64,000 bases of DNA, taken from the NCBI GenBank assembly GCA_943788725.1, contig CALSRJ010000001.1, positions 62,001 through 126,000 on the forward strand, given 5' to 3'. Every line of letters begins with the position of its first letter. Positions within the stretch are counted from its first letter, which is position 1. Below the pieces are notes generated by a model. It saw nothing but the letters and a program-made list of their open reading frames with translations, searched no databases and was not told the origin of the DNA. Shown here in pieces: positions 41,648 to 50,290 of the stretch. The position numbers were made by a program, and so were the translations under genes. This stretch comes from an uncultured Flavobacteriales bacterium (GTDB lineage: Bacteria > Bacteroidota > Bacteroidia > Flavobacteriales_G > Salibacteraceae).

Positions 41648-44393
41648 ATGATGGTAGGCCGATATTTTTCTCGTCATTTTTCGTTTTCGACGCTCCTTTG
41701 TTTTCTTATGCTCTTTTCTGGCGCTCAGTCTGCACAAGCCCAGGATGGCGAACGTCAATTGACCGGCGAAGTGTCTACTTCGAATTACCGAGCGCCCTTT
41801 GGCGATGACCTTGAGATTTTCAACTTAGGAACCGAGGTAAACTCAGAGTTCAGTGAATACAATCCGGTGATCAGCCCAGATGCAGAACTCATGTTGTTTA
41901 CCACTCGAAATGATACCGTGACAGGAGAGAAGGTGTACGATCAGGATAGGCAGCACTTTGAGGACATTCACATAGCTCGCGCCGTCAATGGAAGGTACAT
42001 AGCAGATGACAAGGTAGATCACCCTCTGACGACCTTCGTTTCAACCGTGAATTCTCGGAAGCATGAGGCCCTGTGTACATTCAAGAGGAGGCGGGAACGA
42101 TCGTTCTGTTTAAGGAAAACGATCTCTGGTTCAGTAAGTTAGAAGACGGCGTCTACGGCGAACCTGAACGTTACTCGAAAAACATCAATTTCAAGTATTA
42201 CCACAGGCATGCATCCCTTACGAAGGATGGAAATACGATGGTATTTACAGCGGAGGTGCTCGACAAGCAATTAAACCGATTCCACTTAGACATCTTTCGA
42301 ACAGAAAAGGATGCGGAAGGCGTTTGGTCCAAGCCTGTACGACTCCCAACCTTTATCAATTCGCCGTACAACGAAGACAGTCCTGAGATTTCGCCCGATG
42401 GAAAACTACTTTTCTTCAGCAGTGATAGGACGGATGGAGTAGGCGGATACGATGTCTACTACGTAGAGCTGTTTCGCAATGACAGCGTGTTGCATCGGCT
42501 AGCGGCGCCCATCAATAGTCCGGCGGACGACATCTACTTCAAAATGATCGAAGATAGTTCCGTGGCCTTCTTGTCTTCGAATCGCCTTGGAGGCTTTGGA
42601 AACATGGATATATACAAGCTAATCTTCCACAAGTTCGATACAGAATCCTGTGATCCAAGCAATCTCAAGCATACGCAGCTCGTCATGAACGGACCCGACA
42701 CCGTGCTGGTCAATTCGAAATTAGTGATGAATGCACGGGGAAGTGAAGTAGGAGGGTTGGCCCCGCGTACAACGCATTGGTACTTAAACGACAGCTTAGT
42801 AGGCATTACAGATCGCCTTGATATCCCAGCCGATAAGGAAGGGCAATTCGAGTTGCGCCTGTATGCTAGCGTGATTGATGAAAAGCGTCTGCTATTTCAA
42901 TCCTCATGCGCATCAAAGACCATCCATGTACTTCCTCAAGATGCTTACGCGAAGCATTCCCCAGTAGCGAAGATCTTAGAAGGTATTTCGGAAGATGTGA
43001 GCGAGCGTCAGTTCTTAGCAGCGCTTCCACTGCCGAGTGGAGGGCTGGGGTTGAAGAATGATGTGGTAACCACCTATATCAATGCTCCGGTGATTATACC
43101 AGTGATGAAGAACGATGAGACGGACGATGTTGGGGCCTTGAAGTTGCAAACCATTGGAAGGCCGCTGAACGGAAGCGCCGTAATGAAAACCTTGAGAAGG
43201 GAGAAATCCGCTATCAACCCGCAAAGGATTATGCCGGGCTAGACGCTTTCAAATATACCGTTAGAAGTCCCTATGGAAAGATAGGGACGGCTTGGGTCGG
43301 AGTGCGCGTATTGGACAACAGTCTTTTTAGCTTGAATAAGAAAATAAAGGATGATGTGGTCAGTACGCCAATGAATCAATCCATCAAGATCCATCTTTTT
43401 GAGAACGACACGATTCCAGAAGGTATGCACCTGAGGATATCGGGAACAACGCTACCGGTGAATGGCGTATTGAATGGAATAGACCTAAACAATGGCGTTG
43501 TGATCTACTCACCGGCCGAGGATTTCATAGGATCGGATATGTTTACATACGCCGTGAATTATCCAGAAGAAGGTGAGCAAAAGGCTTTTGTGAGGGTGCA
43601 TGTATTGGGGCCTAAAGGCGCAATGCCTTTGCGCACGCATCCTGACTTTGCCTCTACCATGGAAGGGAAACTCATATCCCTCAACGTCTTCCTAAACGAT
43701 GGATTCAACGAATCCGACGCGCCAAGGATCACTGCCATTTCGAAGACCAACAATGGTGCTTCACAGATCTATGACGCAGAAGAGGGTACAATTGTGTACG
43801 CACCCTTTAAGTCGTTTCATGGATACGAATACTTTACGTACACCGCTACTTTGAAAGATGGTTCCAAACACGTAGAAGCCATAAGCATTCACGTAGAACC
43901 TGAAGAACTGATCTTAGCCTCGGTGGATCAGGCAGAAGAAAACGTAGGTGACGCAGTCCAAAAGGCGCCATCCGAAATGTATAATATCACTGAGCTGGAC
44001 GAGGATAAGGTGAACGTGAAGGATAGGCCGGCAATCGCCTTGGAACAAGTCTATTTTGATTTTGACCAGGTCTATGTACGGGCAGATGCACGCCAGACCA
44101 TGGATAAAAACATTGCGCTGCTAAAGGAATACCCCAAAGCGGTCATTCAAGTGGTCAGTCATTGCGACTCAAGAGGACCGAAGGCGTATAACATGATCCT
44201 ATCGGCCAGAAGGGCTAAGTCTACGGTGGATTATCTCGTGCAACAAGGAATTGGAAAAGATCGCATAGTAGCTTCGGTTGGTGTGGGTGAAGACAATCTT
44301 GTCAACGATTGTGGTGATGGAGTGCCATGTTCAAAGGCAGATCATCAAATGAACCGACGGTCAGAACTTATCGTAGTAGGTTCTTTACGCTAG
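41648..44393 (+). pseudogene. PD40 / Ig-like / OmpA envelope protein gene with two frameshifts
   Basis: Three consecutive frames make one protein. Frame 1 (41648-~42070): signal peptide and start of a PD40 propeller (ISPDAELMLFTTRND). Frame 2 (~42070-43190): VYIQEEAGTIVLFKEN, PD40 motifs ISPDGKLLFFSSDRTDG, and an Ig-like part. Frame 3 (~43190-44393): EKGEIRYQPAKDYAGLDAF, Ig-like repeats, and an OmpA domain (YFDFDQVYVRADARQTMD ... HCDSRGP ... RRAKSTVDYL). Each shift is equivalent to one missing base, at a CCC run near 42069 and near AAAACC at about 43187. Real decay or assembly indels cannot be separated here. The intact product would be about 910 aa, a T9SS-associated, peptidoglycan-bound scaffold. 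Confidence 0.85.
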
Positions 44394-44747
44394 TCACCCT
44401 CCAACGCGTTTTGTCTTGTAGCCCTTGTCCTTCAGATAGGCCTCCACTTTTTCGCGTTGATCTCCCTGAATAATGATTTCTCCGTCTTTGGATGAGCCTC
44501 CCGTTCCGCAATGCGATTTAAGCGCTTTACCGAGCTCCTTCAAATTTTCTTCTGGCCCTTCAAAACCGCGCACAATTACCACGGCTTTTCCACCACGTCC
44601 TTTCGTTTCTCGATGAAGATGAAGCAGTTGGTCAGAAGGTGAAAGACTCTCTTCAGGTTCTTCGCTGTCGTTCGAAGAAAAATTCGGGTTGGTGCTGTAT
44701 ACAAAATCTCCAAATGACTGGAATGTGTTCTTTTTTTGCTTGGCCAT
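44394..44747 (-). CDS. SUI1/eIF1-like translation factor (YciH family)
   Basis: A 117-aa cytosolic protein. The C-terminal SUI1 domain (about 45-117) is clear: RGGKAVVIVRGFEGPEENLKELGKALKSHCGTGGSSKDGEIIIQGDQREKV split across conserved strands, ending KDKGYKTKRVGG. Homologous to eIF1 and bacterial YciH, which acts in start-site selection or stress translation control. The N-terminal ~40 residues are Ser/Asp/Glu rich. ATG at 44747; the frame upstream to the GTG at 44753 overlaps the lipid kinase stop. Same strand and adjacent to the kinase. Confidence 0.92.
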   Translation of the reverse strand: MAKQKKNTFQSFGDFVYSTNPNFSSNDSEEPEESLSPSDQLLHLHRETKGRGGKAVVIVRGFEGPEENLKELGKALKSHCGTGGSSKDGEIIIQGDQREKVEAYLKDKGYKTKRVGG

Positions 44748-44749
44748 GG

Positions 44750-45655
44750 TCACGGTATCAGTACATGCAATGATCTGGGACGAACTTCGAAGGTAAGGCT
44801 TGACGCTGTTGCTACTACTTCACCGTCTATGTGCAACTCAGCCATGTCGAGATTTTCAAGGGTAAATCGACCCCCAGTCAAGACTTCTACGAAAGGACTT
44901 TTGTGCAGCGTACTTAAAAACATCCGAGAAGCCAACGTCATCATGTTCACGGTGGGTACTTTCTTTACGATGATCAGTTCCAGTTGGCCATCATCATCGG
45001 CTCCCGTTGCGTTGACTACGGCATTGTTGCCCAGCTGGGAAGTATTTGCCAAGAGAACGGTCATTGCCTCTACGTTGATGGGAAGTGCGTCTTCAGGATA
45101 TATGCGGAAGCGGGTAGAGGTGTAGGATAGAGATGCATCCAGACTTAGTTTGATATAGTTGCTAAACCCGCGTTCATTTGCTTCATCAAAGAGGCGTGCT
45201 ACATGCCCATCAACTCCCACGCCAGCGAATCCTATCCCGGGTCTATCGTTGACCCTAAACGTGTCTACGGTTCGTCTCTTTCCAGCCAGCATTTGCTCCA
45301 GCGCAACCGAGGGTTTCATAGATATACCGAGATGTCTGGCGATGCCATTTCCAGAGCCCGTAGGAACGATGCCTAGGGCTGTGCTACTTCCGATCAATTG
45401 CGTTGCTACCTCCTGGACACTGCCGTCGCCCCCCACCGCTATTACTGCCTCGCGGCCTTCTTCACAAGCCCGTTTGGCGAGATCGATGGAGTGTTGAGCG
45501 GATTGACTGATTTCTATATCTAAACGCTCGGGGTCCCTGTATTGGTCAATGTTCTGGATGAAAGTTTTGCTTGATCCGGCACCAGAATGGGGGTTTACAA
45601 TGCATAAAAAAGGCCTCTTCGGGAGGCCTTTCGTATTTTCTAACATGGAAGGCAT
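44750..45655 (-). CDS. YegS/BmrU-type lipid (diacylglycerol-like) kinase
   Basis: About 298-301 aa. DAGK catalytic domain: LCIVNPHSGAGSS, the nucleotide-binding AVGGDGSVQEVATQLIGSSTALGIVPTGSGNGIARHLGI and the VDGHVARLF region; the C-terminal part holds ANTSQLGNNAVVNATGADDDGQLELIIV. It phosphorylates diacylglycerol or a related lipid on the cytoplasmic face. The start is 45655 or, three codons on, 45646. Codons about 8-16 are formed by the terminator hairpin at 45609-45631 that ends the upstream gene, an unusual overlap. Confidence 0.92.
   Translation of the reverse strand: MPSMLENTKGLPKRPFLCIVNPHSGAGSSKTFIQNIDQYRDPERLDIEISQSAQHSIDLAKRACEEGREAVIAVGGDGSVQEVATQLIGSSTALGIVPTGSGNGIARHLGISMKPSVALEQMLAGKRRTVDTFRVNDRPGIGFAGVGVDGHVARLFDEANERGFSNYIKLSLDASLSYTSTRFRIYPEDALPINVEAMTVLLANTSQLGNNAVVNATGADDDGQLELIIVKKVPTVNMMTLASRMFLSTLHKSPFVEVLTGGRFTLENLDMAELHIDGEVVATASSLTFEVRPRSLHVLIP
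45609..45631 (-). terminator. Terminator of the first EGF-like lipoprotein gene, inside the lipid kinase 5' end
   Basis: AAAGGCCTC (45609-45617), loop TTCGG, GAGGCCTTT (45623-45631); in the minus direction it is followed by a T-run at 45611-45606. Strong rho-independent form. It lies ~30 nt after the stop of the EGF-like gene at 45659. Confidence 0.85.
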
Positions 45656-45658
45656 AAC

Positions 45659-46285
45659 TTATTGCCGCGTACCTTCTAAGCGACAAGTGTAGGTCTTGTT
45701 GCCATTGATAATGGTATAATCAATGGTGATCGTAACATTGTTCGTATCAGCGATGTCGATGATGCCATTTCCGCTGATCGATCGCTCGTTCCCGTCAGGG
45801 TTCTGATTGAAGATCGAAAACTTCAGCGTAGACTTCTGTGCACCGGCTTGAATTTTAGAGAAGAATCCAACAATGGGAAACTGATTGGCATTGAATACGT
45901 TGGATAGTTCGATGCGGGTAGGATTCAGCAGGTTTCGGCTTACTTCCATGTAATGTCCCTGCAAGGTGTCTACTGGATCACAGAATTCGCTGATCTGGTA
46001 GGTTCCGATAAATTTAGCGCGGGTTTCTACTTCACAAAGCTCGCCTTCGTACCCTTCTTGACAAATACAATCTCCGTTCTCACACAGCCCAAAAGCACAC
46101 TCCACATCATTGAGCTCACAGAGGTCTAAGCTGTCGCACGTAGGACCTGAATATCCTTTGAGACAATCGCACTCACCATCGTTGCAGGTTCCACCGTTGC
46201 TGCAATCGTCATCACATTGGTTACACGCTACAGAAAAGACGGTTAGAAAGGCCACAAGTGTGGGTAGAAGGAGCTTCTTCATCAT
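45659..46285 (-). CDS. EGF-like domain lipoprotein, copy 1
   Basis: A 208-aa lipoprotein (lipobox FSVAC, Cys at 21). Two to three EGF-like modules at 22-90 with the usual CxNGGTCxxGxCxC and CxGYxGxxC spacing. A C-terminal beta-rich domain of about 120 residues begins FIGTYQISEFCDP and ends TYTCRLEGTRQ. It is paralogous to the next two genes in sequence and layout. EGF modules suggest protein-protein binding at the cell surface. No enzymatic residues seen. Confidence 0.85.
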   Translation of the reverse strand: MMKKLLLPTLVAFLTVFSVACNQCDDDCSNGGTCNDGECDCLKGYSGPTCDSLDLCELNDVECAFGLCENGDCICQEGYEGELCEVETRAKFIGTYQISEFCDPVDTLQGHYMEVSRNLLNPTRIELSNVFNANQFPIVGFFSKIQAGAQKSTLKFSIFNQNPDGNERSISGNGIIDIADTNNVTITIDYTIINGNKTYTCRLEGTRQ

Positions 46286-46444
46286 GAGCTTAATTTTGAG
46301 GCGTAAATATATGAAAATCGCTTGCGCGACTTCCTTCCTTGAGAATTAGACGTCGACGAAAATGAAATTAGTTGAATCCGAGGCATGCATTGTTCGTGGC
46401 TGAAATTTCATTTACTTTGTGAGGAATTTGAAATCCATCTAAAA

Positions 46445-46786
46445 ATGAAAAGAATCACACGAACTGCAATGTTTTTCTTGTTTACTGCCGCTGTATTGAC
46501 TGCATGTGGTGGTGGGGGAGAATCTCACGATGAAGGACATGACGACGCTGCTACGCATGTAGAAGCTGCCATGGACGATGCTGCTGAAGAAGCAGAAGAA
46601 GCAATGGAAGAAGTCTCAGAAGAGGTTGAAGCCACTGCTGAAGAAGTAATGGAAGAAACTGCTACTGAACTTACCCAGCCAATCGGCGATGCTAAGGTTA
46701 TTAAGCCAGGCGCAAAGACTGAAGCTGAGCCTGAAAAGGAGCTAACCAAGCCAATCGGCGATGCTAAGGTGATCAAGAAGAAGTAA
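46445..46786 (+). CDS. Small acidic lipoprotein with duplicated PIGDAKVIK motif
   Basis: A 113-aa lipoprotein (lipobox LTAC, Cys at 21, followed by GGGGE). The mature N-terminal part is His/Asp-rich (SHDEGHDDAATH) and then forms a long Glu/Ala helix (AEEAEEAMEEVSEEVEATAEE), probably a coiled coil. The C-terminus has LTQPIGDAKVIKPG and LTKPIGDAKVIKKK, a duplicated 12-residue motif. The lone opposite-strand gene in this stretch. Function unknown. The ATG at 46445 starts the signal peptide; earlier in-frame starts do not. Confidence 0.75.
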   Translation: MKRITRTAMFFLFTAAVLTACGGGGESHDEGHDDAATHVEAAMDDAAEEAEEAMEEVSEEVEATAEEVMEETATELTQPIGDAKVIKPGAKTEAEPEKELTKPIGDAKVIKKK

Positions 46787-46810
46787 TTCTCTCTTACTAT
46801 GAAATAAAAA

Positions 46811-46830
46811 AGCCCCGAGTAATCGGGGCT
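46811..46830. terminator. Bidirectional terminator
   Basis: AGCCCCGA (46811-46818), loop GTAA, TCGGGGCT (46823-46830), flanked by an A-run on the left and a T-run on the right. It serves the + strand lipoprotein gene ending at 46786 and the minus-strand EGF-like gene ending at 46859. Confidence 0.9.
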
Positions 46831-46858
46831 TTTTTTATGGGGTACATCAAGGAATGGA

Positions 46859-47434
46859 TCACTGACGCGTGAACGTAGCCGTGCAAGAAACCGTTCCAAT
46901 CGATGAGTCGTCCAAGGTGTAATCGATCACTAATTCAGTTCCATCGGCACTCAAAGTGCCTGAACCCGTCATGGTAAATCCATCCTCAGGATTCTGAGCA
47001 GGAATGGTGATTTTGTTCCCATCTACTTCGGCGATAATGGGATTCTCCCAATCGCCTCGATAGAGATAAGAGATCTCAATCTTGTACACATTGCCCGAAG
47101 TCGTCTTGATCGTTGAACCATAAGTGTAATTCTGATCGCACTCTTCGTCTACATCGTAGGCACCGTAAAACTTAACGCGTTCTTCGATCTTACAAGCGTC
47201 TCCTTCATAATAATCGTCACAGGCACAGGCTCCGTTTCCGAAGGTGCCGTTCACGCATTCCGTCTCGCAAAGGTCTCCGTAGAAGTTTTCAGGACAGTCG
47301 CATATGCCTTCTTCGTCGCATACTCCGCCGTTCTCGCAAACCACATCCTTGCATGGGTCTTTGCACGAGTTGAGAAAGAGAAGCCCTGTAAAAGCCATCA
47401 CTAGGCCGAGATAATTTAATGTTCGCATGTTCAT
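46859..47434 (-). CDS. EGF-like domain lipoprotein, copy 2
   Basis: A 191-aa lipoprotein (lipobox FLNSC). EGF-like modules (KDVVCENGGVCDEEGICDC, ENFYGDLCE, NGACACDDYYEGDAC) fill about 25-90. The C-terminal beta domain begins FYGAYDVDEECDQNYTYG and ends TVSCTATFTRQ, close to copy 1. ATG at 47434 or 47428 both give the signal peptide; upstream starts overlap copy 3. Same orientation as copy 3, with a 23-nt gap from its stop at 47458. Confidence 0.83.
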   Translation of the reverse strand: MNMRTLNYLGLVMAFTGLLFLNSCKDPCKDVVCENGGVCDEEGICDCPENFYGDLCETECVNGTFGNGACACDDYYEGDACKIEERVKFYGAYDVDEECDQNYTYGSTIKTTSGNVYKIEISYLYRGDWENPIIAEVDGNKITIPAQNPEDGFTMTGSGTLSADGTELVIDYTLDDSSIGTVSCTATFTRQ

Positions 47435-47457
47435 AGTATAACCGGTTAAGTGGAGCA

Positions 47458-48150
47458 TTATCGATTGAAGTTGAGTACGCACAAGATAGCGTTGCTGTCA
47501 AACACGCGCTTGATGGTAATGGTGAAATTCTCGCCATTTAACGAAGCAGGCGCGGTTGATTCAACCGAGAACTTGGTTCCATTCGCATCCTTTACATTCT
47601 GCTTAGGGATTTCAAGTTGGTTGTCATCGTTGATGATTCCAAATCCCTTCGTATCGCCCGCAGTCGTGAGGTTAGTTACACTGACGTAGTTGGCAGCGAA
47701 CGAACTATCTGGATCTGGATGAACCATTGCTGAAATGGTAGATGGGACATTCTGTCCATTGCAGTCAGAAGCCACTGAATAACTCGCGATCCAGTCAAGG
47801 CGCATTTCTGTACCGCAACTCTCTCCTGTGAAGCCTGGGTAACAAACACACTCGCCGCTCGTCTTCTTGTAAGTTCCCTCTTCGCAAAAAGTCTCACAGC
47901 TAGGACCGAAATAATCTTTTTCGCAATCACATTTTCCATCGTCACATACACCGCCGTTGAGGCAGTTAACATCATCAGTGATGCACTTGTCTTCAATTTG
48001 ACAGCTGTCGCCAGAAAATCCAGCCAAGCAAACACAGGTTCCATCTTCGCAGGTTCCATCGTTGCTGCATTCGACGTTCTTACACTTGTTGCAACTTGCC
48101 AACGCAACCACGAATGCAAGCGCTGTAAATAGGAATAGAAATCTTTTCAT
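47458..48150 (-). CDS. EGF-like domain lipoprotein, copy 3
   Basis: A 230-aa lipoprotein (lipobox ALASC, Cys at 20). Three EGF-like modules to about 110: NKCKNVECSNDGTCEDGTCVC, LNGGVCDDGKCDCEKDYFG and the CVCYPGFTGESC module. The C-terminal domain begins WIASYSVASDCNGQ and ends AILCVLNFNR, related to but more diverged than copies 1 and 2. It is the first gene of the 48150-to-46859 pair. Surface binding role inferred. Confidence 0.85.
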   Translation of the reverse strand: MKRFLFLFTALAFVVALASCNKCKNVECSNDGTCEDGTCVCLAGFSGDSCQIEDKCITDDVNCLNGGVCDDGKCDCEKDYFGPSCETFCEEGTYKKTSGECVCYPGFTGESCGTEMRLDWIASYSVASDCNGQNVPSTISAMVHPDPDSSFAANYVSVTNLTTAGDTKGFGIINDDNQLEIPKQNVKDANGTKFSVESTAPASLNGENFTITIKRVFDSNAILCVLNFNR

Positions 48151-48268
48151 GTTGAGATTTGGTTAGAGGTTTTGAGTAATTGGACGGGAATGTATCCAAA
48201 AGGCGGCATTGGTGAGAAGTCTTTTACGACGAATGGGCGAATTTCTTAGACAAGCGTGTTCGGTTAGC

Positions 48269-48276
48269 TACATTTG
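48269..48276 (+). promoter_or_regulatory. -7 box of the ketoacid dehydrogenase E1 gene
   Basis: TACATTTG, exact TAnnTTTG, 18 nt before the ATG at 48295; a TTA 20 nt upstream may stand for the -33 TTG. Confidence 0.45.
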
Positions 48277-48294
48277 ACTTCTCATTTTCACCGC

Positions 48295-50271
48295 ATGAAA
48301 TTCAATCGAGGTTCCCTTTCTGATGAAACCCTCATTACCATCTACCGAAAGCTGCTGTTACCGCGGCAAATAGAGGAGAAGATGCTCATCTATCTTCGAC
48401 AAGGCAAGATATCGAAATGGTTCAGCGGTTACGGTCAAGAGGCAATCAGTGTGGGGTGCGCCTACGGGCTCGATCCCGAAGCCTTTATGTTGACCATGCA
48501 TAGAAACCTAGGGGTTTTTACGACCCGGGATGTTCCTCTGGAAAGACTGTTTGCCCAATTCCAAGGAAAAGCTGAAGGGTTTACCCAAGGACGCGACAGA
48601 AGTTTTCATTTTGGATCCATCGAGCATCGCATTGTTGGAATGATCTCCCACCTTGGACCTCAACTGGGTATAGCGGATGGCATAGCGCTGGCCCAAAAGA
48701 TGGATAATACAGGTAAGCCTACCTTGGTATTTACCGGTGATGGTGGGGCCAGCGAAGGTGATTTTCACGAAGCATTGAATGTCGCGGCGGTTTGGGAACT
48801 ACCTGTCATCTTCGTGGTAGAGAACAATCAGTGGGGCCTGAGCACGCCGAGCAATGAGCAGTTCAAATGCAAGCAGTTCATAGACAAAGGCATCGGCTAC
48901 GGAATGGAGGCGATTCAGGTGGATGGCAACAACATTCTCGAGGTCATTGATACGGTGCAACAGCTCAATCTTTCTATGAAGGAAAACCCACGCCCTGTGC
49001 TGTTGGAGTGCGTCACCTTTAGAATGCGAGGACACGAGGAGGCCAGTGGAACCAAGTACTATCCTGAAGGTTTACAGGCCGAATGGGGGCAAAAGGATCC
49101 TTTGGAAACGTACGAGGCCTATCTGCTCGCTTCTGGGGTGTTGAAGGAAGAGCAAGCCAAGGCTTGGAAGGAAGCATTGAAAGTGTCGATTGGAAAGGCT
49201 TTTGAAACCGCGATGTCCTATCCAATTATTACCGCTGATCTTGACAAAGAAGTGCAAGATCTATTTGCGAAAGGCAACACTGATGCGGTGGCGCCGGAGG
49301 GGAATGCAAAAGACATGCGGTTTATAGATGCCATTGCGGATGGATTGAACGAGGCCATGAAGCAACACCCTAACCTAGTACTCATGGGGCAGGACATTGC
49401 CGACTATGGTGGGGTGTTCAAAGCCACAGAGGGTTTAATGGACCGCTATGGGAAAGACCGTGTTAGAAATACACCATTGTGTGAGTCAGCTATTCTCGGT
49501 GCGGGATTAGGACTGAGCATTGCGGGAAAGAAGTCAATGGTGGAAATGCAGTTTTCAGATTTCGTGACCAGCGGATTCAATCAGATCGTAAACAACCTCG
49601 CCAAGATCCACTGGCGTTGGGGGCAGCAAGCGGATGTTGTAGTGCGCATGCCTACCGGGGCAGGAGTGGGAGCGGGGCCCTTTCATTCCCAGTCTACCGA
49701 AGCTTGGTTCTTCCACACACCAGGGCTGAAGATTGTGTATCCCTCTACGCCTGAAGATGCCAAAGGACTCTTGCTCGCGGCATTCCAAGACCCCAATCCC
49801 GTCATGTTCTTCGAGCATAAGTTCTTGTACAGAAGCCTGACCGGATCAGTGCCTGAGGGGTATTACACTACCGAAATCGGCAAGGCCAAGCACGTACGAA
49901 GTGGTGAAGATGCGTCCATCATCACCTACGGCCTCGGGGTGCAATGGGCCATGAGGGTACAGGAAGAGTTTCCGGACCATTCGTTTGACATCATTGATTT
50001 GCGAACCTTAGCCCCGCTGGATATGGATGCAGTTGTTGAGTCGGTTCAACGCACGGGAAAAGTACTGGTGCTGCACGAAGATTCCTTGACCGGCGGAATA
50101 GGGGCGGAAATCGCTGCCCGCATCAACGAAGCGTGTTTTGAATTCCTAGACGCTCCAGTGGTACGATGCGCTAGTATTGACACACCAGTTCCTTTTGCAG
50201 CGGTTTTAGAAGAGCAGTTTCTCGCCATGAATAGGCTGGAGGAAAGGCTTCGACATCTCTTGGATTATTAA
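48295..50271 (+). CDS. Branched-chain 2-oxoacid dehydrogenase E1, alpha and beta fused
   Basis: A 658-aa thiamine-diphosphate enzyme that decarboxylates 2-oxoacids and passes the acyl group to lipoyl-E2. The alpha half (about 1-325) has the TPP motif GDGGASEGDFHEALN...VVENNQWG and the RGHEEASGTKYY phosphorylation-loop-like segment. The beta half (about 345-658) has MGQDIADYGGVFKATEGL, NTPLCESAILGAGLGLSIAGK and FHSQSTEAWFFHTPGLK. Alpha and beta are separate genes in most bacteria; the fusion is known in Bacteroidota. Sequence fits branched-chain type best. Start at the ATG 48295; upstream starts lack homology. Confidence 0.92.
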   Translation: MKFNRGSLSDETLITIYRKLLLPRQIEEKMLIYLRQGKISKWFSGYGQEAISVGCAYGLDPEAFMLTMHRNLGVFTTRDVPLERLFAQFQGKAEGFTQGRDRSFHFGSIEHRIVGMISHLGPQLGIADGIALAQKMDNTGKPTLVFTGDGGASEGDFHEALNVAAVWELPVIFVVENNQWGLSTPSNEQFKCKQFIDKGIGYGMEAIQVDGNNILEVIDTVQQLNLSMKENPRPVLLECVTFRMRGHEEASGTKYYPEGLQAEWGQKDPLETYEAYLLASGVLKEEQAKAWKEALKVSIGKAFETAMSYPIITADLDKEVQDLFAKGNTDAVAPEGNAKDMRFIDAIADGLNEAMKQHPNLVLMGQDIADYGGVFKATEGLMDRYGKDRVRNTPLCESAILGAGLGLSIAGKKSMVEMQFSDFVTSGFNQIVNNLAKIHWRWGQQADVVVRMPTGAGVGAGPFHSQSTEAWFFHTPGLKIVYPSTPEDAKGLLLAAFQDPNPVMFFEHKFLYRSLTGSVPEGYYTTEIGKAKHVRSGEDASIITYGLGVQWAMRVQEEFPDHSFDIIDLRTLAPLDMDAVVESVQRTGKVLVLHEDSLTGGIGAEIAARINEACFEFLDAPVVRCASIDTPVPFAAVLEEQFLAMNRLEERLRHLLDY

Positions 50272-50276
50272 CTTTG
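50269..50276 (+). promoter_or_regulatory. -7 box of the DUF4920 gene
   Basis: TAACTTTG, exact TAnnTTTG, overlapping the E1 stop codon and 14 nt before the first ATG at 50291. Confidence 0.45.
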
Positions 50277-50290
50277 CAACCCTAAGAAAA

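Noticed and set aside
42060-42080. Programmed -1 frameshift in the PD40-OmpA gene
   Set aside because: No X-XXY-YYZ slippery heptamer in the right phase and no clear downstream stem; a second shift of the same kind also argues for plain indels.
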